From: Nitrospirota bacterium
Lineage (GTDB): Bacteria > Nitrospirota > Nitrospiria > Nitrospirales > Nitrospiraceae
Assembly (NCBI GenBank): GCA_002737345.1
Contig: NSIK01000018.1
Location: 4,417-68,416 of the forward strand
DNA: 64,000 nucleotides
Direction of reading: 5' to 3'
Below, one piece after another: positions 9,111-17,806 of the stretch (position 1 is its first letter; the number at the start of each line of letters is the position of its first letter). Made by a program: the position numbers and the translations under genes. The notes below the pieces were generated by a model. The model had not been told where the DNA came from, ran no database searches, and saw only the letters and a list, made by a program, of their open reading frames with translations.

Positions 9111-9362
9111 TTACTTCGATGGCCGCTTCTGCAGATCCAGAATATCCTGCTGGAACCGGTCTCGCGCCGCAGCGATCACCTTCCTCCGCTGCCAGCGATC
9201 CCAGGTCCACCAGCGAAGACGACTCTGAAACGGAACCACCGGCGGTGGAGCACTGCCGCCAGGCGCATGCTGGAAATCATAGCCCTGACGAGACTCGCGA
9301 TTCTCAAAGAATCGGCGGTAGAGGTGATCGTATAATCCTTTGCCTGAGTCGCCTGCGGCCAC
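9111..9362 (-). CDS. Small hypothetical protein
   Basis: An 83-residue frame starting with GTG at 9362, preceded by AGGGAGGG four bases upstream, which supports it being translated. The sequence is charged and aromatic (RLRWWTWDRWQRRK) with no signal peptide or membrane segment and no family I recognise. It ends 8 bases before the frame of the lectin-fold remnant on the same strand. It may be a genuine small protein or part of the same decaying locus. Confidence 0.5.
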   Translation of the reverse strand: MAAGDSGKGLYDHLYRRFFENRESRQGYDFQHAPGGSAPPPVVPFQSRLRWWTWDRWQRRKVIAAARDRFQQDILDLQKRPSK

Positions 9363-9525
9363 GGCACCCTCCCTACAATACGCTCAACGTCTTCACTCTC
9401 TGTTAGCGGAGATAACCAAATTTATCCCCGCGGTTCCCCTGCATGCCGGAACGGCTGCCCGCTCCGAGGCATGATACCTCCGCGCACTCGTGAAAGAGAA
9501 GAGCCGCCGCAAGACCTGCTGACGA

Positions 9526-9924
9526 TTAGGGGATCTCGTCGAGAAGATTGGATTGGATCGATGGCACAGGCGCCGCTTGACGTGGCGGACCTGGCAGAAC
9601 CAGCGCGGAGCCTCCCTGGTTGGCGCCCTGGATCAGTCCGATCGACAGTTGCGGCCCGAGCGTGGTCACAGCCCCGCTCCAAGCCTGGCCGGTCGTGGGA
9701 TTCCGAAAGCTATATGATTGAAAATTACTTCCGGGGTTATAGAGAAAGCCCTGCGTGCCCTGATTGTCGAGATAGAGATTGCCAGGCCCGGTTAAATTAA
9801 ACAGCGGCGCGACCCCTCCGTCGAACGAGCGGACACTGGAGATCGATTGCCCCCAGGCCTGCGAATCTAGCGACGACAGCCCCCAGGCAAGCAGAGCCAG
9901 CGCACAAAACACCCCAGACAACAT
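9526..9924 (-). CDS. Putative exported protein of unknown function
   Basis: From the ATG at 9924 the protein has 132 residues. A hydrophobic N-terminus (MLSGVFCALALLAWGLSSL) followed by DSQAWGQ looks like a Sec signal peptide. The mature part is rich in Gly, Asn, Ser and Gln (GPGNLYLDNQGTQGFLYNPG) with no Cys or charged catalytic pattern, suggesting a surface or periplasmic beta-rich protein. An ATG at 9984 would add 20 residues before the signal. It is divergent from the TolC-like gene. No homologue recognised. Confidence 0.55.
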   Translation of the reverse strand: MLSGVFCALALLAWGLSSLDSQAWGQSISSVRSFDGGVAPLFNLTGPGNLYLDNQGTQGFLYNPGSNFQSYSFRNPTTGQAWSGAVTTLGPQLSIGLIQGANQGGSALVLPGPPRQAAPVPSIQSNLLDEIP

Positions 9925-9969
9925 TGGTTGCGTGACCCGATGGATCTGGCATCTCCCCAAACTTAGTCC

Positions 9970-9998
9970 ATGACAGATTGGCATGAATTGATTATAGT
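9970..9998 (+). promoter_or_regulatory. Sigma70-type promoter for the TolC-like gene
   Basis: ATGACA (9970-9975, 5 of 6), 17-base spacer, TATAGT (9993-9998, 5 of 6). The predicted start of transcription is about 30 bases before the ATG at 10035, which has AAGGGGAG as ribosome binding site. Confidence 0.7.
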
Positions 9999-10034
9999 AC
10001 ACTGTATATTCTTTGTCGATCAAAAGGGGAGCCC

Positions 10035-11600
10035 ATGGAGCAGCATGCAGGAACAGATAGATGGTGGCGCGCATGTTGCTATGCCTTCAGCCTGAACCTT
10101 ATCCTGGCGCCTGAACTCAGTTGGAGTCTGGAGCTCGGCAAAGCTCCTCTCGCGGAGCGACGGGAAAGCATCTCTCTCGCCGACGCGGCGCTCCAAGCGC
10201 TGAAACATAATCTGGACATCAACATCAGCCGCCAGACGAAAGAGAGCCGGCAGGCCGACATCACCGTCGAACAGGCCAAGTTCGACCCGACGCTCAGCGT
10301 CAACGGTCAATACAACCGAACGGTGAACCCGCTCAACCGGCCAGTATTCGGCGGAACTTCCGGCACCTTGGGCGAGATTGCAACCTTCGATCAACGAAAC
10401 CACAGTGTCACGCTCGATGCGACGACCAATTTGCTCACCGGCGGCAACGTCGACATGAACTATAGCCCCGCGCGGACAACGGTGAATCAAAATATGGCCG
10501 GTGGCTTCCTGTTCAACCCGTCCTACACCGGCGGCCTCGCCCTGACGCTCACGCAACCCTTGCTCCGCAACGCCGGCCTCGACGTCACCAAGACCTTCAT
10601 CCGCGTCGCGCAGAACAATGCCACCGTGGAAGAACATGTCTTTCGCGATCGCGTTCTCACCGTCCTGGCTACGGTGGAACAAACCTATTGGGAAGTCGTC
10701 TTCGCCAACGAGAATCTGAAAGTGGGGGAAGCAGCCCTGAAGGCGGCACAGGAACTCCTGGCCAGCAACCGTGCCAAAGCGAAAGCCGGCGTCATGTCGA
10801 TCGTCGATGTCCTCCAAGCCGAAGCGGCCGTCGCCTCGCGGGTCGAGCAGGTCCTGATTGCGGATAAAACGATTCGAGACCAGGAGGATCAGTTGCGCCG
10901 CCTGCTCAATCCGGCGGAAGAGGACCTGCGTCAGGACTTGCGTTTGACTCCGCTCGACCAACCGGTCATGACCCTCGAGCCCATCAGCCTACAGGAAGCC
11001 ATCGACACGGCCATCGCGCAACGGCCGGAAATCGTCCAGGCGAAAAAGAATATGGAGTCGAGCGATCTTAATACCAAATTTGCCAAAAACCAGATCCTCC
11101 CGACCCTCTCCTTTCAAGGCACGATGGGCATGGCAGGACTCGGTAAAGACTACGCCGATTCCGTGGACAAAAACTTCAGCGGCGATTACTACAATTATGG
11201 CGCGGGCCTCGTCTTGAGCTATCCGCTCGGCAACCGCTCCGCCTGGAGCACCTACAACAAGCGGCAGCTGGAGGGCAAGAACGCCGAAGCCTCGCTCGTG
11301 AGTGTGCGCCAGCAGATCATTGTGGGGGTGCGCGAAGCGGTCCGCCGCGTCCAGACGGATTTCAAACGGATCGAGACCACCAGATCTGCCAGAATCATGG
11401 CAGAGAAACAGTTGCAAGCGGAGCAAGAGCGGCTAAAAGTAGGGTTAAGCACGACTCGTTTCGTCCTCGACTTCCAACGCGACCTTGCGACGGCCCAAGG
11501 GAACGAATTACGCGCCACAATCGACTACAACAAAGCGCTCTCCAACCTCGCGCGGCACAAAGCCACCACCCTCGACCGATACAACTTCCAACTGAACTGA
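10035..11600 (+). CDS. TolC-family outer membrane efflux protein
   Basis: A 521-residue outer membrane factor of the TolC/OEP type, the trimeric exit duct for type I secretion or RND efflux. A hydrophobic N-terminus (about residues 12-31) serves as signal peptide. Two OEP repeats follow, each beginning with the family pattern: ISLADAALQALKHNLDI near residue 46 and ISLQEAIDTAIAQRPEI near residue 317. Long Ala/Gln/Glu-rich helices (for example residues 205-290) form the alpha-barrel coiled coils. No membrane-fusion protein or inner-membrane pump is adjacent, so its partner is unknown. The CPBP gene starts 8 bp downstream, probably in the same transcript. Confidence 0.92.
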   Translation: MEQHAGTDRWWRACCYAFSLNLILAPELSWSLELGKAPLAERRESISLADAALQALKHNLDINISRQTKESRQADITVEQAKFDPTLSVNGQYNRTVNPLNRPVFGGTSGTLGEIATFDQRNHSVTLDATTNLLTGGNVDMNYSPARTTVNQNMAGGFLFNPSYTGGLALTLTQPLLRNAGLDVTKTFIRVAQNNATVEEHVFRDRVLTVLATVEQTYWEVVFANENLKVGEAALKAAQELLASNRAKAKAGVMSIVDVLQAEAAVASRVEQVLIADKTIRDQEDQLRRLLNPAEEDLRQDLRLTPLDQPVMTLEPISLQEAIDTAIAQRPEIVQAKKNMESSDLNTKFAKNQILPTLSFQGTMGMAGLGKDYADSVDKNFSGDYYNYGAGLVLSYPLGNRSAWSTYNKRQLEGKNAEASLVSVRQQIIVGVREAVRRVQTDFKRIETTRSARIMAEKQLQAEQERLKVGLSTTRFVLDFQRDLATAQGNELRATIDYNKALSNLARHKATTLDRYNFQLN

Positions 11601-11608
11601 CGGCCTCC

Positions 11609-12325
11609 ATGATGGAGCCAGGGCCTGGTCCTCACGCAACACCGACTCAGGCAGAAGAACGGGGCGCGGCCCTCGCGCTCCTACCCATCGCCGCGACGCT
11701 CGGTTTCTATACCCTGTCCGCCTCGCTCCAAGCGCAGACGTTCGTCCAATTTGCGCCACAGATCCTCGCCTATCTGGCCTTCGGCCATTGGGCCATGCAG
11801 AACCGCGGCATCGCGGCACGGCTCGGGCTGCAAAAATGGAAAGCCTGGAAGGGCCTCCGCTGGGGATTCCTAACAGGGCTGCTGCTCGGTTGCCTGAATA
11901 GCGTCGTGATTCTCTTGATTTCTCCCTCTCTGGGCTATGACATTCATTTCCTCACGGCCACGCCGCATGCCCAACTTCCTCTTTTCGTCATGGTCCCCTG
12001 GTTCATCTGCCTTATTGCGCTCTTTGTCGAACTGAATTTTCGGGGCTTCCTCTTAGGACGGCTGGCTGCGCTTGAGTCGAGGCTGTGGAGATCCAACCTT
12101 GCCTCTCGCCTCTCGCCCATCGCGCTGTTCACCAGCGCCCTGATATTTGCATTCGACCCCTTCATGGTACATACGTTCCAGCACCTCCATTGGATTGCCC
12201 TCTGGGACGGTCTCATCTGGGGCATCATCTGGCTAAGCACTAAAAACCTCTATACCACGATGGTCGCCCACGCCATGGAAGTACTGGTGATGTATTGCGC
12301 CATCCGTGCCACCCTAATGCCGTGA
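11609..12325 (+). CDS. CPBP (Abi)-like intramembrane protein with altered motif 1
   Basis: A 238-residue polytopic membrane protein with about six to eight hydrophobic segments. VELNFRGFLLGRL (about residues 139-151) resembles motif 1 of CPBP/Rce1-type intramembrane proteases (EExxFRG), but the first Glu is Val. FQHLH fits the FxxxH motif 2 and YTTMVAHAMEVL fits motif 3. The loss of one of the paired glutamates makes proteolytic activity uncertain. It follows the TolC-like gene by 8 bp and precedes a broken gene. Start ATG at 11609; the next codon is also ATG. Confidence 0.75.
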   Translation: MMEPGPGPHATPTQAEERGAALALLPIAATLGFYTLSASLQAQTFVQFAPQILAYLAFGHWAMQNRGIAARLGLQKWKAWKGLRWGFLTGLLLGCLNSVVILLISPSLGYDIHFLTATPHAQLPLFVMVPWFICLIALFVELNFRGFLLGRLAALESRLWRSNLASRLSPIALFTSALIFAFDPFMVHTFQHLHWIALWDGLIWGIIWLSTKNLYTTMVAHAMEVLVMYCAIRATLMP

Positions 12326-12350
12326 GCCACCTCTGAACCCTTCCTCCTCC

Positions 12351-12914
12351 CGTGCTCTGGGAAACGACACCTTCAGGGATCCCGGCGTCTATGTCGTGAT
12401 CCGCTGATCGAAGCGGGCGCTACTATTCGACCTCGGGCTCCACGAGGCATGCCGGTCGGGGCCTGGATCAAAGACGTAAAACAGTTCATCTGGCAGGGGC
12501 AGCCGGATGGGTTCCGCTGCACGGCCACACTCTACGACGAACCCCACCGCGAGGAACGGGAGCTGATATTGAGAGAAGTCAAAGAACGGTTTTGCACCAT
12601 CTCACGAGGACAAAAGATTGGCTACGTTGTCGATGCCAGATTCGACGAAGAGAATGAAGCGAACATCATTACCCTCGCTCAGGGCGCGGGCCTGCTCTAC
12701 GGTGAACTACACCTACCTGGATATCGATGCAGAAAAAGCCCACACCCGCTATCATGTGACCGCCAGACAGGTAGGTCTCATGGCTCGCAAGGTCCACGTG
12801 CGCGACTCAGTTGTCTTTCACTTCTCGCCTCCGGTATACAGGACAGAGCGAGGCCTTGGAGCGAGAGGCACGAGAAACATTTCAAGGAATCTGAAGAGAA
12901 GCCAACGTGAATGA
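12351..12914 (+). pseudogene. Multiply disrupted metallo-beta-lactamase (RNase Z-like) hydrolase gene
   Basis: Three pieces of one family can be read. From 12357 the frame gives LGNDTFRDPGVYVVIR, a TGA at 12405-12407, then SKRALLFDLGLHEA: the N-terminal strands of the family. From about 12449, in another frame, comes WIKDVKQF...PHREERELILREVKERF, GQKIGYVVDARFDEENEA and NIITLAQGAGLLYGE. After GAA at 12704-12706 four bases (CTAC) stand where three are expected, shifting to the frame TYLDIDAEKAHTRYHVTARQ, MARKVHVRDSVVFHFSP. The middle of the domain, including the HxHxDH metal site, is missing. Stop codon, internal deletion and frameshift together mark a dead gene. Confidence 0.8.
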
Positions 12915-13245
12915 TTTTGTGAAACATGCAGTCTATTTTCTATTGGGGGGCACCATCGTCAGCGTCTCCGCCTACCTCGGTTCTCAAGGCCGTTCGTTCC
13001 TCGCCGCCTTTGCCAGCACCTTCCCTGCCATCACAGGCGCGACGTTCATTCTGATCTATCTAAACGGGGGGAACGAATCTTTGGTAGGCTACGCCAAGCA
13101 CCTCTTGTGGTTTGTACCGCCCTGGATCGTCTACGTCGTCGCCATGATCCATGGCGTGCCGCGAATCGGCTTCTGGCCCGCCATGGCCCTCTCCATAACC
13201 CTCTACTTCGGCTGCGTCGGGCTGGTCAAACTGGCAATCCGATAA
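12907..13245 (+). CDS. DUF3147-like small inner membrane protein
   Basis: A 112-residue protein with four hydrophobic segments (about residues 8-24, 31-52, 62-81 and 87-108). The Gly-rich first helix (FLLGGTIVSVSAYLG) and the overall four-helix layout fit the DUF3147 group of uncharacterised membrane proteins. The start is a GTG at 12907 overlapping the end of the disrupted hydrolase frame. Function unknown. Confidence 0.65.
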   Translation: MNDFVKHAVYFLLGGTIVSVSAYLGSQGRSFLAAFASTFPAITGATFILIYLNGGNESLVGYAKHLLWFVPPWIVYVVAMIHGVPRIGFWPAMALSITLYFGCVGLVKLAIR

Positions 13246-13332
13246 CCGCGAAACCTCCGTCCCTCGATCAGTGCTTGAACCACTGCTGGGGGATTGTTAC
13301 GATGCTCAGATTCCTGGGCTGCGCAACAATCT

Positions 13333-16125
13333 ATGGCAAGCACTAGACAGCCTCCCATCCCTTCACGAGACCTGATCGTCGAAGGGGCGCGCCAAAACAA
13401 CCTCAAGAACATCTCGCTCCGCATCCCCCACAATCAGGTCACGGCCATCACCGGGGTATCGGGATCGGGGAAATCCTCGCTGGCCTTCGACACCCTGTTC
13501 GCCGAAGGCCAATGGCGCTATGTAGAATCGCTCTCCATCTATGCCCGCATGTTCCTCGATAAGGTCAACCGCCCCGACGTCGACCGAATCATCAACGTCC
13601 GCCCTGCCATTGCCATCGAACAGAAGAACCCCATCCGCACCGCCCGCTCGACCGTTGGCACTACGACCGAGATTGCCGACCTGCTGCGACTCCTCTTCGC
13701 CAAGGTGGGCCATCCCGTCTGTCCCGATTGCGCAATCGAAGCGCGCAGCTTTCATCCTAGCAGCGTCGCCGACGACCTCCTGAGCCATTGTCCCGACGCG
13801 CGGGCGATGATCCTCTTTCCGGTCAAAGCCCCCGCGCTGAAGCAGGACCAGGCCTTTCTCCAGGCACTCTTGCTGCGCGGATTCACCAGGCTGCAATGTG
13901 ACAAGGAGATTCTCGATCTTCACGAGGTTCACACCCTGCCTAAAGCCAGGCCGGACCATCTCCATGTAGTCCTCGATCGGCTGGTGATCCTGGAGGACAA
14001 CCGATCCCGCCTCGTCGAAGCGATCGAAACCGCGTTGCGCGAAGGCGAGGGCCTCTGCCGCGTGGAGGTCATCGACCAGGGCGCCAGAACCTACAGCACG
14101 GACTTCCGCTGTCAGCCATGCGGCAGAACCTTCGAACCGATTCGCCCGGTCCTCTTTTCCTTCAACCATCCACTCGGCGCCTGTCCCGAATGCAAAGGAT
14201 TCGGCAATATTCTCCGCTACGATCCCGACCTCGTCATTCCAGACCACAACAAATCGCTGGCCCAAGGCGCCATCGAACCCTGGAGCAAACCCAGCGGCGA
14301 TTGGTGGCAGAAGCAAATGTTGCTCTCCATGAAGCGGCGCGGTATCGATCTCTCGGCCCCCTACAAAGATCTCTCACAAGAGATTCAGCAGATGCTCTGG
14401 CAGGGGGCAGGCAAGATGGAGGGGGTGCAGCAGTTCTTCGACTACCTGGAGGGAAAACGCTACAAGCTGCATGTGCGCGTCATGCTCAGCCGCTACAGGA
14501 CGCCGGTCCCCTGCCCGACCTGCGCCGGGTCCCGCCTCAGGCCGGACGCGCGCTACGTGAAAATCGCGGGCCGGGACATCCATGAGCTGTCCTCACTCAC
14601 AATCGAAGAGGTGGCAACCTGGCTCGCGGCCCTCTCCCTCTCGTCCTATGAAGAACAGGTCGCCCGCGACATCCTCAGGCAATTGACGGCCAAACTCGGC
14701 TTTCTCCTCCGCGTGGGCCTCAGCTATCTGACCCTCTCCCGCCAAACCCGCACCCTCTCAGGAGGCGAAGCCCAGCGCGCCGCCTTGGCCAATCAACTCG
14801 GCGCGCGTCTAGTCGGCACCCTCTACGTCCTCGACGAACCGACCATCGGCCTCCATCCTCGCGATACCGCCACGCTCGCCGGCATCCTGCGAGAGCTGGC
14901 AGCCCAGGGCAACACTGTGGTCGTCGTCGAACATGACCGCCAGATGATGCTGGCCTCAGACTATCTGGTCGAGTTGGGCCCCCTGTCCGGAGAAAAAGGC
15001 GGCCAGGTCATCTGCGCCGCGCCGCGAGATGAATTTATTGCAGACACACAATCGATTACGGCGCGCTATCTGCGAGGCGAAGACGAAATTGCCACCCCCC
15101 GCTCTCGACGGAAGGGCAATGGAAAGCTACTGGTCATCGCCGGAGCTTGCGAGAACAACCTCAAAGATCTGTTCGTCCGTATTCCGCTCGGCATGTTGGT
15201 CTGCCTCACCGGCGTCTCTGGCTCTGGCAAGAGCACCCTGGTCGAAGATACGCTCTATCGCGCCGTCGCCCGCGCCTTTCGGATCGAATCCCTACCCATG
15301 GGCAAGTTTCGCGCGATCAAGGGGATCGAACATCTCACCGGCATCAAACTCATCGACCAGGAACCGATCGGCCGCACGCCTCGCTCCAATCCCATCACCT
15401 ATCTGAAAGCCTTCGATGAAGTTCGCTCCCTCTTCGCCTCCGAGCGAGAATCGCTCAGAAGCGGGCTGACGCCAGGCCATTTCTCCTTCAATACCGCCGG
15501 GGGCCGCTGCGACAAATGCGAAGGGAGCGGCGTCGAGAAACTCGAAATGTATTTCTTCGAGGATATCTATGCCACCTGCGAAGCCTGCGACGGGAAACGA
15601 TTCAAACCGAACATCCTCTCCATTCGCTACCAAGGAAAAACGATCCATGACGTCTTGCAGATGACCGCTGAAGACGCGCTAGGCTTTTTCAGCGGTTCTC
15701 CCAAACTAACAGAAAAACTTCACCTGCTCACGTCCATCGGACTCGGCTACCTCCGGCTCGGCCAAGCCGCGACGACCCTCTCAGGCGGCGAAGCCCAGCG
15801 GTTAAAAATCGCCGCAGAGCTCAAGAGCTCCTCCACAACGAACGGGCTTTACATCCTGGATGAGCCGACCACGGGCCTGCACGTCGAGGACATCAAAAAG
15901 CTCCTGGCGATGTTGCAGAAGCTGGTGAGCGGCGGCAATACCGTGGTGGTGGTGGAACACAATCTGGACGTGATCAAGAGCGCCGATTGGATTATCGACC
16001 TAGGACCGGAAGGAGGATCGGCAGGAGGGCAGATTGTGGCGGAGGGAAGGCCGGAGCAGATCGCGAAGGTCGCCGCCTCCCATACGGGGCGATTTCTTGC
16101 CCCCCTGCTTAGCCGTGATCAATAG
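13333..16125 (+). CDS. uvrA: UvrA-family excinuclease ABC ATPase (possibly a second, divergent copy)
   Basis: About 930 residues with two ABC cassettes: Walker A GVSGSGKSS (41-49) and a second GVSGSGKST, two LSGGEAQR signatures, and DEPTIGLHPRD and DEPTTGLHVED Walker B regions. Zinc-finger pairs CPDC/CQPC, CPEC/CPTC and CDKC/CEAC are present. The C-terminal finger reads CEGSGVEKLEMYFFEDIYATCEAC, where housekeeping UvrA usually has a pattern ending in a proline-rich PDVYVPC segment; this and LSRQTRTLSGGEAQRAALANQ suggest a paralogue type rather than canonical UvrA. ATG at 13333 is the likely start; an in-frame ATG at 13294 gives an unconserved lead. It recognises or processes DNA damage if functional; it is far from uvrB. 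Confidence 0.85.
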   Translation: MASTRQPPIPSRDLIVEGARQNNLKNISLRIPHNQVTAITGVSGSGKSSLAFDTLFAEGQWRYVESLSIYARMFLDKVNRPDVDRIINVRPAIAIEQKNPIRTARSTVGTTTEIADLLRLLFAKVGHPVCPDCAIEARSFHPSSVADDLLSHCPDARAMILFPVKAPALKQDQAFLQALLLRGFTRLQCDKEILDLHEVHTLPKARPDHLHVVLDRLVILEDNRSRLVEAIETALREGEGLCRVEVIDQGARTYSTDFRCQPCGRTFEPIRPVLFSFNHPLGACPECKGFGNILRYDPDLVIPDHNKSLAQGAIEPWSKPSGDWWQKQMLLSMKRRGIDLSAPYKDLSQEIQQMLWQGAGKMEGVQQFFDYLEGKRYKLHVRVMLSRYRTPVPCPTCAGSRLRPDARYVKIAGRDIHELSSLTIEEVATWLAALSLSSYEEQVARDILRQLTAKLGFLLRVGLSYLTLSRQTRTLSGGEAQRAALANQLGARLVGTLYVLDEPTIGLHPRDTATLAGILRELAAQGNTVVVVEHDRQMMLASDYLVELGPLSGEKGGQVICAAPRDEFIADTQSITARYLRGEDEIATPRSRRKGNGKLLVIAGACENNLKDLFVRIPLGMLVCLTGVSGSGKSTLVEDTLYRAVARAFRIESLPMGKFRAIKGIEHLTGIKLIDQEPIGRTPRSNPITYLKAFDEVRSLFASERESLRSGLTPGHFSFNTAGGRCDKCEGSGVEKLEMYFFEDIYATCEACDGKRFKPNILSIRYQGKTIHDVLQMTAEDALGFFSGSPKLTEKLHLLTSIGLGYLRLGQAATTLSGGEAQRLKIAAELKSSSTTNGLYILDEPTTGLHVEDIKKLLAMLQKLVSGGNTVVVVEHNLDVIKSADWIIDLGPEGGSAGGQIVAEGRPEQIAKVAASHTGRFLAPLLSRDQ

Positions 16126-16203
16126 ATGCGACGTCAAGGACGCAACAGACGAACTCATCGCTCACGATTCAGCCTGTTTTCTACTGGCAGGGGGAGGCTG
16201 CTG

Positions 16204-16764
16204 CTAATTCAGGGAGGGGTCGAAAGGCATGTCCGCATATAAACGATAGTCGTCGCCGAGCGCGCTCACGATGTCAGCCCAGACACGAGTGGGATCCTTG
16301 TCGAAGACAACGTTGGAGTCTGCCGGAATGGTGAACCAGGATCCGGTCTGCATTTCAGACTCCAGTTGCCCTGGGCCCCAGCCTGAATACCCAAGGTAGG
16401 CACGGAAGGCATCGCGCCCTGCACTAGCAGTCAAAATACGATCGACCAGTTGCGCATCCCCTCCGAGACAAATCCCATCGAACACATGATGAGAATTCTC
16501 AGGGAATTGATCCACGCGATACAGGATCATGACCTGATTCATCTGCACCGGCCCTCCAGAAAAAAGGACATGCTGCTGGCCTTCCAGGATCGGCACTTGC
16601 GGCAAGGCCTCCGAGACCGACATGGCAGTCGGGCGATTAACTACAACGCCCAGCGCACCATCTGCCCCATGCTCGCAGAGCAACACCACTGTCTGCCGAA
16701 AGTTCGCATCGCGCAAAGACGGCGCCGCAATGAGGAAGATGCCTTTCCCGAGTGGAGCTTTCAT
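16204..16764 (-). CDS. YqgE/AlgH family protein
   Basis: A 186-residue protein, close to the usual 185-190 of UPF0301. Hallmarks: GIFLIAAPSLRDANFRQTVV at the N-terminus, GALGVVVNRP, and the FSGGPV turn. The biochemical role is unsettled; links to alginate regulation and redox stress have been suggested for relatives. Of three close in-frame ATGs (16776, 16770, 16764) I prefer 16764 by length and because a -10 box sits 7 bases upstream, which would make the message leaderless. Convergent with the UvrA gene. Confidence 0.9.
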   Translation of the reverse strand: MKAPLGKGIFLIAAPSLRDANFRQTVVLLCEHGADGALGVVVNRPTAMSVSEALPQVPILEGQQHVLFSGGPVQMNQVMILYRVDQFPENSHHVFDGICLGGDAQLVDRILTASAGRDAFRAYLGYSGWGPGQLESEMQTGSWFTIPADSNVVFDKDPTRVWADIVSALGDDYRLYADMPFDPSLN

Positions 16765-16771
16765 AGCCATA

Positions 16772-16799
16772 ATCATACCATGCAACTTCTGCTGTGCAA
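16772..16799 (-). promoter_or_regulatory. Candidate promoter for a leaderless yqgE message
   Basis: On the minus strand TTGCAC (16799-16794), 16-base spacer, TATGAT (16777-16772, 5 of 6 consensus). Seven bases separate the -10 box from the ATG at 16764, so transcription would begin at or next to the A of the start codon. No Shine-Dalgarno sequence is visible before that ATG. Confidence 0.45.
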
Positions 16800-16945
16800 G
16801 CGAGCCCCCGATGGGTCCTCTATGCTTGCTCGTCTTCGTTACGCTAAAAACTGGCTGAGTCCCCCACTGCGCGCATCCAACGAGGGCCTTCTGAGCCTGC
16901 GCGTTGCGCGAGCACAGGGGGCTCATCCAGGCCATTCATCCTCTA

Positions 16946-17734
16946 TTAGCGGTAGAGGGATTCGCGCCGATCACGCAACAGATCGTTGTACGGCGTGAGG
17001 GCTTTGTTTCGCGCGTCGGCAGGGTCAATTTCAACGATATACAGTTCGTCCTGGTCGCGTGGCGCACGATGCAGAATCGCCCCCTTGGGAGCGACGACTT
17101 CGCTATTCCCAATAAAGGTCAGCCGATCTTTACCGCCTCGCGCTTCGCTGCCAGTCCGGTTACTCGTAATCGCGAAGACGCGATTTTCCCGGCACCGAAC
17201 CGGCATGGAATCTGGGCAATCCGGCAATACCAAGTTGGAAGGATGACAAATGATCTCCGCCCCCTTAAGCGCCAGGGTGCGAGCCGCTTCCGGATAATAC
17301 CAATCGAAACAGATCATTACGCCGATCTTGGCCGATCCGATATCCCAAACCTGAAACCCCGTGCCGCCCGGCGTAAAGAACAGCGTTTCTTCGAAAAATA
17401 GATGGGTCTTGCGATAGCAGCCAATGAATCCAGATGGGCCGACGACCACGGCGGAGTTATAGCAAACAGATCCAGCCCGCTCAGGAAGGCCGGCGACAAT
17501 CACCATCTTGCGACGCTTCGCCAGATCGATGAGCCGTTGCGTGGTCGGTCCATCCGGCACAGACTCCGACAGCGCGAGCACTTCCTGCTGCGAGGTGAAC
17601 TGATACCCCGAGGCGCACAGCTCCGGCAAGACCATCAAGTCGGCATCCGCCCGATCGAGCGCCTGTGCGATCGTATCGAGATTGTGCGACACCTCGCCGA
17701 ACTGTGGCGTAAATTGAAAATACCCGACTCGCAT
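16946..17734 (-). CDS. Carbon-nitrogen hydrolase (nitrilase superfamily)
   Basis: A 262-residue amidase-type enzyme that cleaves a C-N bond in an amide or nitrile; the substrate cannot be told. The catalytic triad is visible: Glu in LPELC, Lys in YRKTHLF and Cys in MICFDW (residues 38, 109 and 142 counted from the ATG at 17734). The core strands GYFQFTPQFG and PSNLVLP are typical. An ATG two codons upstream is also possible. It lies downstream of smbP but a hairpin separates them, so it is probably a separate unit with yqgE downstream. Confidence 0.9.
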   Translation of the reverse strand: MRVGYFQFTPQFGEVSHNLDTIAQALDRADADLMVLPELCASGYQFTSQQEVLALSESVPDGPTTQRLIDLAKRRKMVIVAGLPERAGSVCYNSAVVVGPSGFIGCYRKTHLFFEETLFFTPGGTGFQVWDIGSAKIGVMICFDWYYPEAARTLALKGAEIICHPSNLVLPDCPDSMPVRCRENRVFAITSNRTGSEARGGKDRLTFIGNSEVVAPKGAILHRAPRDQDELYIVEIDPADARNKALTPYNDLLRDRRESLYR

Positions 17735-17756
17735 GACCATCCTGTTCCTAAAGCAG

Positions 17757-17782
17757 AACGGGCAGGGTTGGCCCTGCCCGTT
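17757..17782 (-). terminator. Hairpin terminator after smbP
   Basis: A perfect 11-bp inverted repeat AACGGGCAGGG/CCCTGCCCGTT around a 4-base loop, placed 24 bases after the smbP stop in the minus direction. The following bases are only weakly T-rich (CTGCTTTAGG). Confidence 0.65.
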
Positions 17783-17806
17783 CCAGAAAAACTCTGACTG
17801 AACGGC

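Noticed and set aside
9471-9800. 109-codon plus-strand frame opposite the exported hypothetical protein
   Set aside because: The minus-strand frame has a signal peptide and balanced composition; this one has no ribosome binding site or family likeness.
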